Source of the DNA: JANMEX01 sp041751995
GTDB taxonomy: Bacteria; Pseudomonadota; Alphaproteobacteria; Rhizobiales; Rhizobiaceae
Length of the DNA stretch: 18,653 nucleotides
Assembly (NCBI GenBank): GCA_041751995.1
Contig: JBGSHY010000108.1
Coordinates: 1 to 18,653, forward strand
Reading direction: 5' to 3'
Each line of letters starts with the position of its first letter. Position 1 is the stretch's first letter. The position numbers and the translations under genes were made by a program. The notes below the pieces were generated by a model. That model was not told where the DNA came from, ran no database searches, and saw nothing but the letters and a program-made list of their open reading frames with translations. Positions 13,667 to 18,653 of the stretch are shown piece after piece.

Positions 13667-14365
13667 TTATGCAATCGCCAAGGACGAAGGGTCGATCTTG
13701 ACGCCAACGCCCATGGTCGAGGAAATCGCCACGCGCTTGACATAGTTGCCCTTCGCGCCGGTCGGCTTCGCTTTGATCACGGCATCCGCAAATGCGCGGA
13801 TGTTTTCCGCCAGCGCCTGCTGGGTGAAGCTCGCCTTGCCAATGCCGCCATGAATGATGCCGGCCTTTTCAACGCGGAACTCGACAGCGCCGCCCTTGGA
13901 TGCCTTGACAGCAGCCGCGATGTCCATCGTGACGGTGCCGACCTTCGGGTTCGGCATCATGCCGCGCGGGCCGAGAACCTTGCCGAGACGGCCGACGAGC
14001 GGCATCATGTCTGGTGTTGCGATGCAGCGGTCGAAGTCGATGTTGCCACCATTGACGGATTCAAACAGCTCTTCCGCACCAACGATGTCGGCGCCGGCGG
14101 CCTTGGCTTCATCAGCCTTGGCGCCACGGGCGAAAACGGCGACGCGAACCGTGCGGCCAGTGCCGTTTGGCAGGTTGACGACGCCGCGGACCATCTGGTC
14201 TGCATGGCGCGGGTCAACACCGAGGTTCATCGCGACTTCGATGGTTTCATCGAACTTGGCGGTCGCGCGGTCCTTGACGAGAGTCAGCGCCGACTCAAGG
14301 TCGTACAGCTTCTCGCGTTCAACGCCTTCACGGATCTTGGTCAAACGTTTTGCAATTTTTGCCAT
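13667..14365 (-). CDS. rplA: 50S ribosomal protein L1
   Basis: Encodes a 232-residue L1, which forms the mobile L1 stalk that moves E-site tRNA. In many bacteria it represses its own operon by binding the L11-L1 mRNA leader. The family signature GKVLGPRGMMPNPKVGTVT in the middle of the protein is intact. The N-terminus MAKIAKRLTKIREGVEREK and the length are typical. The ATG at 14365 follows the rplK stop by 2 nt, so translation of the two is probably coupled, matching the equal amounts needed. A hairpin with terminator features starts 20 nt after its stop codon. Confidence 0.98.
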   Translation of the reverse strand: MAKIAKRLTKIREGVEREKLYDLESALTLVKDRATAKFDETIEVAMNLGVDPRHADQMVRGVVNLPNGTGRTVRVAVFARGAKADEAKAAGADIVGAEELFESVNGGNIDFDRCIATPDMMPLVGRLGKVLGPRGMMPNPKVGTVTMDIAAAVKASKGGAVEFRVEKAGIIHGGIGKASFTQQALAENIRAFADAVIKAKPTGAKGNYVKRVAISSTMGVGVKIDPSSLAIA

Positions 14366-14367
14366 GA

Positions 14368-14796
14368 TCAGCCCACCACTTCCAAGCCCATCGAACGGGC
14401 AGAGCCTTCAACCATCAGCACAGCGGCATCAACGTCATAGGCGTTGAGATCCTTGAGCTTGGCTTCGGCAATCTTGCGGACATCGGCCTTGGTGACCTTG
14501 CCAACGTTGCCGCGGCCTGGGGTCTTCGAGCCTGCCTTGAGTCCGGCAGCCTTCTTCAAGAAGAAGCTGACCGGAGGCGTCTTCATCACGAATGTGAAAG
14601 ACTTGTCCTGATAATAGGTAATGACCACCGGAACCGGCGATCCTTTTTCGGTATCCTGCGTCTGCGCGTTGAACGCCTTGCAGAATTCCATGATGTTGAC
14701 ACCGCGCTGACCGAGAGCAGGACCGATTGGCGGGGACGGCGTAGCCGAACCTGCCGGAACCTGCAGCTTGATCTGGCCCATGACTTTCTTGGCCAT
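14368..14796 (-). CDS. rplK: 50S ribosomal protein L11
   Basis: Encodes a 142-residue L11, part of the GTPase-associated centre, which contacts EF-G and is needed for RelA activation. The N-terminal segment MAKKVMGQIKLQVPAGSATP with PPIGPALGQRGVNIMEFCKAFN is the standard L11 start and proline-rich hinge region. The C-terminal rRNA-binding domain (KADVRKIAEAKLKDLNAYDV) is complete. The ATG at 14796 has AGGAAGG about 7 nt upstream. rplA begins 2 nt after its TGA. A 150-bp gap with two GC-rich hairpins separates it from nusG. Confidence 0.98.
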   Translation of the reverse strand: MAKKVMGQIKLQVPAGSATPSPPIGPALGQRGVNIMEFCKAFNAQTQDTEKGSPVPVVITYYQDKSFTFVMKTPPVSFFLKKAAGLKAGSKTPGRGNVGKVTKADVRKIAEAKLKDLNAYDVDAAVLMVEGSARSMGLEVVG

Positions 14797-14816
14797 TTCT
14801 CTGCCTTCCTAGACAT

Positions 14817-14878
14817 GACCGGCTTGTCACCGGTCGGGTTGCAGTTTGGTGGTGCGGTCAACGCGCCGGCCAGGCGCG
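14817..14878 (-). promoter_or_regulatory. Two hairpins in the nusG-rplK gap, candidate L1 site
   Basis: GACCGG (14817-14822) pairs with CCGGTC (14830-14835), and CGCGCC (14862-14867) pairs with GGCGCG (14873-14878). Both lie within 82 nt upstream of the rplK ATG. In E. coli, L1 represses rplKA by binding an mRNA leader stem in this position. I could not confirm the conserved asymmetric loop of that site, so the assignment rests on position only. Neither hairpin has a T run. Confidence 0.3.
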
Positions 14879-14946
14879 CCTTCCTCCCACCGTTTTTCGG
14901 CATTCAGACAATCAAGCCTGAAGCCGTCCGCTTGCGCGGCGTTCCG

Positions 14947-15477
14947 TCAGACCTTTTCGACCTGACTGAATTCCAGATCGACCGGCGTGGCACGGCCGAA
15001 AATCGAAACTTCGACCTTGAGGCGCGAACGCTCCTGGTCAACTTCCTGAACAATGCCGTTGAACGAAGCGAACGGGCCGTCCGAAACACGCACCTGCTCG
15101 CCGATTTCGAACGAAACGCTCGACTTCGGACGCTCAACGCCTTCCTGAATCTGGCTCAAAATGCGCTCAGCTTCCGAATCGGGAATCGGCACAGGCTTTG
15201 AATCGGAGCCAAGGAAGCCGGTCACTTTCGGCGTATTCTTGATCAGATGGAATGCTTCGTCGGTCAGCGTTGCGCGGACCAGCACGTAACCGGGGAAAAA
15301 CTTGCGCTCGGCGTCAACCTTGCGACCGCGCCGGATTTCCACGATTTTTTCGGTCGGCACGAGAATCTTCTCGAACAGATGCGACAAGCCTTTTTGCTTG
15401 GCCTTCTCTTCGATCGACTCGGCCACCTTCTTCTCGAAATTCGAGTAAGCGTGGACGATGTACCAGCGAGCCGCCAT
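14947..15477 (-). CDS. nusG: Transcription termination/antitermination factor NusG
   Basis: Encodes a 176-residue NusG, which binds the RNA polymerase clamp to promote elongation and links polymerase to Rho or the ribosome. The NGN domain starts MAARWYIVHAYSNFEKKVAE and contains RKFFPGYVLVRATL. The C-terminal KOW domain (GEQVRVSDGPFASFNGIVQEV) is complete, and no extra domain is present. I chose the ATG at 15477 rather than an in-frame ATG 18 codons upstream: the shorter form matches the family, GAGGTAA lies just before it, and the longer form would overlap secE. It follows secE by 25 nt. Confidence 0.98.
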   Translation of the reverse strand: MAARWYIVHAYSNFEKKVAESIEEKAKQKGLSHLFEKILVPTEKIVEIRRGRKVDAERKFFPGYVLVRATLTDEAFHLIKNTPKVTGFLGSDSKPVPIPDSEAERILSQIQEGVERPKSSVSFEIGEQVRVSDGPFASFNGIVQEVDQERSRLKVEVSIFGRATPVDLEFSQVEKV

Positions 15478-15502
15478 CAAATTACCTCGTATTCCCAATA
15501 AC

Positions 15503-15703
15503 TTACTTGCCGAGACCAAGGATGAGTTCAACAGCGAACGCCATCAACTGGTCGGACAGAAAAAAGAACAATGCTGCAATGAATGCCATCGCCACGACCA
15601 AAGCAGTCGAGATCATGGTTTCACGACGGCTGGGCCACGTCACCTTGGCCGTTTCGGCCCTAACCTGCTGAAGGAAGGTGAACGGGTTTGTTTTTGAAGC
15701 CAT
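15503..15703 (-). CDS. secE: Preprotein translocase subunit SecE
   Basis: Encodes a 66-residue SecE, the small inner-membrane subunit that clamps the SecY channel. A cytoplasmic amphipathic stretch holding the conserved RAETAKVTWPSRRET (about 15-29) is followed by a single membrane segment (about 31-60, STALVVAMAFIAALFFFLSD and beyond). This single-span form is usual outside enterobacteria. It is the first gene of the secE-nusG unit, with nusG 25 nt downstream. Its 5' leader holds a terminator-like hairpin, and a candidate promoter lies about 115-140 nt upstream. In most relatives tRNA-Trp is directly upstream; here two other genes intervene. Confidence 0.97.
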   Translation of the reverse strand: MASKTNPFTFLQQVRAETAKVTWPSRRETMISTALVVAMAFIAALFFFLSDQLMAFAVELILGLGK

Positions 15704-15761
15704 CGATTGCCTGCCGGTCCTGGGTGAAAGCCACCCGAATCGCCTGTTACTTTTTCAAGAC

Positions 15762-15795
15762 AAAAAGGAGCGCGGCACCATTGTTGGTCCCGCGC
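15762..15795 (-). terminator. Terminator-like hairpin in the secE leader
   Basis: GCGCGG-C-ACCA (15770-15780) pairs with TGGT-C-CCGCGC (15785-15795), giving a 6-bp plus 4-bp stem around one C-C or G-G mismatch with a 4-nt loop. On the minus strand it is followed by TCC and five T. It lies 59 nt before the secE ATG and about 12 nt after the start site predicted from the promoter at 15814-15842. It could be an attenuator for the secE operon, or a terminator for upstream transcription. Confidence 0.55.
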
Positions 15796-15813
15796 ACCGC
15801 GTTTGTTGATCGG

Positions 15814-15842
15814 TATATAAAGACGGCTCACCTGATTCACAA
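15814..15842 (-). promoter_or_regulatory. Candidate promoter of secE-nusG
   Basis: On the minus strand TTGTGA (15837-15842) is followed after 17 nt by TATATA (15814-15819). The spacing is ideal and both boxes are close to the sigma-70 type consensus. Predicted transcription starts near 15807, giving a leader of about 100 nt. A GATTC site (15834-15838) overlaps the -35 box. Confidence 0.55.
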
Positions 15843-15853
15843 GCGCTTTTTTA

Positions 15854-15876
15854 GCATTCGAACATTGCTCGAATGC
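15854..15876. promoter_or_regulatory. Perfect 8-bp dyad between divergent promoters
   Basis: GCATTCGA (15854-15861) and TCGAATGC (15869-15876) form a perfect inverted repeat with a 7-nt spacer. It lies 11 bp upstream of the secE -35 box and about 86 bp upstream of the plus-strand promoter. No T run follows on either strand, so a protein-binding operator is more likely than a terminator. No regulator family was recognised. Confidence 0.4.
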
Positions 15877-15962
15877 CACGCCAATTGCGCTCGGATCAAT
15901 GGCAACCAGATTTGCACGGCTTGGCAGACGGCAGACCACCCGATTGCTGTCTTCTATCTGCA

Positions 15963-15990
15963 TTGACACCTCAAGCGCCACTCCTATTCT
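15963..15990 (+). promoter_or_regulatory. Candidate promoter of the crotonase-family gene
   Basis: TTGACA (15963-15968), a perfect -35 box, is followed after 16 nt by TATTCT (15985-15990), which matches four of six -10 positions. Predicted transcription starts near 15997, about 45 nt before the chosen ATG. It is divergent from the secE promoter. The 338-bp gap between the two genes holds no further gene. Confidence 0.6.
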
Positions 15991-16041
15991 CATCCTTCAT
16001 ACTGGCCGGTGCGAATGTCTGCGCGGGCTATGGAGTGGACC

Positions 16042-16839
16042 ATGAGCAAGCCTGAAGCCGCCGCGCCGATCCTGATCGTCACCTCAAACGACGGCGTGAC
16101 ACACTTGCGCCTCAACCGGCCCGACAAGCTGAACGCCCTGTCCAGCGATTTGCTGGATACTTTGCAAAAGGCCTTCGAAACGATCGCCGCAGAGCCTGAT
16201 GTGCGGTGCGTTGTCCTTTCCGGCGCAGGCAAGGCCTACTGCGCAGGGCATGATCTGGCCGAAATGCGCGCCAACCCGGACAAAGCCTATTACCAGGACC
16301 TTTTCGCCCGCTGCGGAAAGGTGATGCAGTCCATTGTCGATCTCCCCGTCCCGGTGATCGCGCAAGTCCACGGCATCGCCACCGCCGCCGGTTGCCAGCT
16401 TGTGGCCAGCTGCGACCTTGCTATAGCCGCCCGTTCGACCCGTTTTGCTGTTTCGGGGATCAATGTCGGCCTGTTCTGCTCGACACCGGCAGTCGCTCTC
16501 TCCCGCAATGTCCTTGCGAAAAACGCATTCGACATGCTGGTGACCGGCGAGTTCATATCTGCCGAGACCGCCGTCACCTATGGCTTGATCAACCAGTCCG
16601 TCGATGACAACGCCTTGGAGGAAGCTGTGCAGGCAAAAGTCGCCTCGATCCTGCGCAAGGATGCCAACGCGATACGCCTAGGCAAAGCCATGTTCCAGAA
16701 ACAGCGTGGCATGGTATTGGCTGATGCCTATGCGTTTGCCGGTGAAGTCATGGCCTGCAACATCATGGAACCGGACACGGCCGAGCGGATCGACGCGTTC
16801 ATTGAAAAGCGTCACCCGCGCCTTGGCCAATCCGGTTAG
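16042..16839 (+). CDS. Crotonase-superfamily protein, ECHDC3-like (annotated enoyl-CoA hydratase family)
   Basis: Encodes a 265-residue crotonase-fold protein that should bind an acyl-CoA. The segment GIATAAGCQLVASCDLAIAA and the later NVGLFCSTPAVALSR match the ECHDC3 branch, as remembered from human ECHDC3. Its oxyanion-loop region AGHDL (68-72) is present. The two glutamates that catalyse hydration in rat mitochondrial enoyl-CoA hydratase (E144, E164) align with Q119 and G139, so classical hydratase activity is doubtful. I chose the ATG at 16042 because GGAG lies 6 nt upstream; in-frame ATGs at 16009, 16015 and 16030 are possible. It is the only plus-strand gene, has its own candidate promoter, and ends overlapping the stop codon of the convergent CoA-transferase gene. 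The true reaction is unknown. Confidence 0.93.
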   Translation: MSKPEAAAPILIVTSNDGVTHLRLNRPDKLNALSSDLLDTLQKAFETIAAEPDVRCVVLSGAGKAYCAGHDLAEMRANPDKAYYQDLFARCGKVMQSIVDLPVPVIAQVHGIATAAGCQLVASCDLAIAARSTRFAVSGINVGLFCSTPAVALSRNVLAKNAFDMLVTGEFISAETAVTYGLINQSVDDNALEEAVQAKVASILRKDANAIRLGKAMFQKQRGMVLADAYAFAGEVMACNIMEPDTAERIDAFIEKRHPRLGQSG

Positions 16840-18167
16840 AACGAAAGCCCGCGCGGCAGGAGCCTGTTTTCAAACGCCTGGCGTTCCAGCACCTCCTGAA
16901 AATCCGGGTGCGCAATGCTGATCAGCGCCCGTGCGCGTTCCGGCACGGATTTGCCTTTCAGGTTCACGATCCCGTATTCGGTCACGACATACATCACGTC
17001 CGAGCGAGGCGTGGTGACGATGTTGCCGAGGCTCAAGTCAAACACGATCCGGCTGCGCCGCTCGCCGCGCTTGTCATAGGTGGACGGCAGGCACAGGAAC
17101 GACTTGCCGCCCTTGGACGCGTAGGCTCCACGGACAAACTGCAGCTGGCCGCCGGTTCCGGTCAGGTGACGGTTGCCATCCGACTCGGATGCCGCCTGCC
17201 CCTGCAGGTCAATTTGCGTGGTGCTGTTGATCGAGACGACGCCGGGATTCTGCATGATGTTGGATGGCAAATTGGTATGTTCAACCGGGCAACACAGCAT
17301 GTCGGCATTTCGGTCCAGCGTATCGTATAGCGCCTTTGACCCGAGTGCGAACGAGTAAACAATCTTGCCGGGATTGAGCACCTTCCGCGCGCCGCTGACC
17401 CTCCCTGCCCTGTAAAGATCGGCAATCCCGTCCGTCATCATCTCTGTGTGAACGCCAAGGTCATCCACGCCGCTTTCAAGCAGCAGCGCGCAGACCGCAT
17501 TGGGCATGCCGCCAATGCCAATCTGCAGACAGGCTCCGTTCTCGATCTCGTTGACGATATAGCGCGCCACCGCGCGGTCCACATCGGTCGGTGCAGGATT
17601 GGGCAGTTCCGGCGCCAACGCGTCGTCGCCGTCGATAATGTAATTAACTTCACTGACATGAATGCCGGTGTCGACTCCGTGGACATAGGGGTTGCCCCTG
17701 GTGGTCTCGATAATCACCATTCGCGCCCGTTCAATAATGGCGCGATGCCAGAGATTCGAGGCGCTAAGGTTGAAATAGCCGTTCTCGTCCATCGGACAGG
17801 CCTTGAGAATGACAATGTCCACCGGCGCCATGAACCGGCGGTAATAATCGGGGATTTCGCCCAGATTGACCGGAATGTAATGGCAGCGGCCCTCGTCATG
17901 CTTCTTGCGGTCATAACCGGAAAAATGCAGCGAGAACCAATGGACGTGATCGCCGTTCGGATCGGCATCCAGCACCGCGCGCGGCTTCATCGTCAGGCAG
18001 CTGCGGATCTTGAGATTGGTGAGGTCCGGGATTCGCTTGGCCAATGCCTTGTCAAACACATCCGGCTGGCAAAGCGATGTGCCATAATCGAGCCACATGC
18101 CTGACCGGACCAGTCCGGCCGCCTCTTCAGCAGAAATTGCCAACGCCGGTTTTGCCGCGATCCTCAT
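16836..18167 (-). CDS. Acetyl-CoA hydrolase / 4-hydroxybutyrate CoA-transferase family protein
   Basis: Encodes a 443-residue protein of the acetyl-CoA hydrolase/transferase family, which moves CoA between acids via a glutamyl-CoA intermediate. Family hallmarks visible are GIGGMP (217-222), the probable catalytic E242 in VHTEMMTDG, GTGGQLQFVRGA (337-348) with SKGGK after it, and VTEYGIVNLKGKS near the C-terminus. This set fits the 4-hydroxybutyrate and butyryl-CoA:acetate CoA-transferase branch better than succinyl-CoA:3-ketoacid transferases. The acyl substrate cannot be read from the sequence. The ATG at 18167 has GGAGGGG about 5 nt upstream. It lies downstream of tRNA-Trp on the same strand. 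It converges with the crotonase homologue, sharing stop-codon bases over 4 nt, with no terminator between. Confidence 0.93.
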   Translation of the reverse strand: MRIAAKPALAISAEEAAGLVRSGMWLDYGTSLCQPDVFDKALAKRIPDLTNLKIRSCLTMKPRAVLDADPNGDHVHWFSLHFSGYDRKKHDEGRCHYIPVNLGEIPDYYRRFMAPVDIVILKACPMDENGYFNLSASNLWHRAIIERARMVIIETTRGNPYVHGVDTGIHVSEVNYIIDGDDALAPELPNPAPTDVDRAVARYIVNEIENGACLQIGIGGMPNAVCALLLESGVDDLGVHTEMMTDGIADLYRAGRVSGARKVLNPGKIVYSFALGSKALYDTLDRNADMLCCPVEHTNLPSNIMQNPGVVSINSTTQIDLQGQAASESDGNRHLTGTGGQLQFVRGAYASKGGKSFLCLPSTYDKRGERRSRIVFDLSLGNIVTTPRSDVMYVVTEYGIVNLKGKSVPERARALISIAHPDFQEVLERQAFENRLLPRGLSF

Positions 18168-18226
18168 CCCATCCCCTCCAGGATTTGCCGGTCCGGTGTC
18201 AGACGGATGGCAGGAAGGAAAGGTGC

Positions 18227-18232
18227 ATCATA
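18227..18232 (-). promoter_or_regulatory. Possible -10 box upstream of the CoA-transferase gene
   Basis: TATGAT on the minus strand matches five of six -10 positions and lies 60 nt upstream of the ATG. No good -35 box is seen 15-18 nt upstream. A 6-bp dyad, TGCATC (18224-18229) with GATGCA (18237-18242), surrounds it and could be an operator or a weak hairpin after tRNA-Trp. Read-through from the tRNA promoter is the alternative. Confidence 0.25.
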
Positions 18233-18271
18233 AACGGATGCAAGACAAGCGAATGGCGACTGGCGGGAAAA

Positions 18272-18347
<76 letters not shown>

Positions 18348-18439
18348 ATCTTGGTGCGTGGCTTTTTCCACAAGCCGCCAAATTTTTCAAGCGTCCTTTT
18401 CGACGATATTCAAAAGCGTGAAAAATAATCCCAGATATA

Positions 18440-18467
18440 GAAAGGGCGGCCCGATGACCGCCCTTTC
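18440..18467 (-). terminator. Hairpin after tuf, likely terminator
   Basis: A perfect 10-bp stem, GAAAGGGCGG (18440-18449) with CCGCCCTTTC (18458-18467), closes an 8-nt loop, 23 nt after the tuf stop codon. On the minus strand it is followed by TATATCTGGGATTATTTTT, a weak T tract, so termination may be partial and allow some read-through into tRNA-Trp. Confidence 0.65.
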
Positions 18468-18490
18468 GAAATCAAAGACTTTTGGCCTGA

Positions 18491-18653
18491 TTACTCGATA
18501 ATGCTGGCGACGATGCCTGCACCAACCGTACGGCCGCCTTCGCGGATGGCGAAGCGCAGCTTGTCTTCCATCGCGATCGGCACAATCAGCGCGACGTCAA
18601 CCGAAATGTTGTCGCCCGGCATGACCATTTCCGTGCCTTCCGGCAGCGTCACG
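18491..18653 (-). CDS. tuf: Elongation factor Tu, 3' part only (runs off the window)
   Basis: The last 53 residues of EF-Tu are encoded here, in the beta-barrel domain III, ending RTVGAGIVASIIE followed by TAA. The frame is intact to the window edge. This is the second tuf copy of the window: it heads the tuf-tRNA-Trp-secE side, whereas the other copy closes the str operon at 1-141. Duplicate tuf genes are common in proteobacteria and are usually kept nearly identical by gene conversion. Only this copy's 3' end is visible, so that cannot be tested here. Confidence 0.98.
   Translation of the reverse strand, partial: VTLPEGTEMVMPGDNISVDVALIVPIAMEDKLRFAIREGGRTVGAGIVASIIE

Noticed and set aside
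15478..15531. Longer NusG starting at an upstream in-frame ATG
   Set aside because: It would overlap the end of secE and add residues absent from the family. The ATG at 15477 has a good ribosome binding site.
18348..18439. A dedicated promoter for tRNA-Trp
   Set aside because: TTGAAA-like boxes are present, but no -10 box lies at a suitable distance, so I did not call one.

Overview
The window is almost entirely the fused transcription/translation super-cluster of a bacterial chromosome, read on the minus strand. In transcription order, right to left, it runs: tuf (3' end only), tRNA-Trp, [two CoA-metabolism genes], secE, nusG, rplK, rplA, rplJ, rplL, rpoB, rpoC, rpsL, rpsG, fusA, tuf (5' end only). 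Gene order, protein lengths (RpoB 1378 aa, RpoC 1398 aa, L10 172 aa, S12 123 aa) and remembered sequence similarity point to an alphaproteobacterium, most likely a Hyphomicrobiales (Rhizobiales) relative of Brucella and Rhizobium. I cannot name the genus. Nothing looks plasmid-borne, phage-derived or transposon-derived.

Region 1-3152 is the str operon (rpsL, rpsG, fusA, tuf) with gaps of 17-30 nt. Its roughly 560-bp upstream gap (3153-3711) holds, in transcription order, the rpoC terminator, a dense cluster of GANTC sites, a candidate promoter and a hairpin-bearing leader. Region 3712-12195 is rpoC and rpoB with a 150-bp gap. Region 12371-15703 is secE-nusG-rplKA-rplJL. Its gaps carry hairpins where other bacteria place ribosomal-protein feedback sites, an rplL-rpoB attenuator and an RNase III processing site.

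Region 15704-18271 is the least routine part. A divergent promoter region separates secE (minus) from an ECHDC3-type crotonase homologue (plus). Convergent to that, with stop codons overlapping by 4 nt, is an acetyl-CoA hydrolase / 4-hydroxybutyrate CoA-transferase family gene (minus). These two genes lie between tRNA-Trp and secE, which are normally adjacent. The crotonase homologue lacks both catalytic glutamates of enoyl-CoA hydratase.

Working together, the housekeeping genes supply RNA polymerase core (RpoB, RpoC), the elongation factor NusG, a translocon subunit (SecE), the ribosomal stalk and L1 arm (L11, L1, L10, L7/L12), the decoding-side proteins S12 and S7, and the elongation GTPases EF-G and EF-Tu. 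I saw no CRISPR array, insertion sequence, prophage, defence system or clearly novel multi-gene system. The observations most worth a second look are regulatory (GANTC cluster, secE leader hairpin, rplL-rpoB hairpins) and the inserted CoA module. All motif, promoter and hairpin calls were made by eye; family assignments rest on remembered sequences, not searches.
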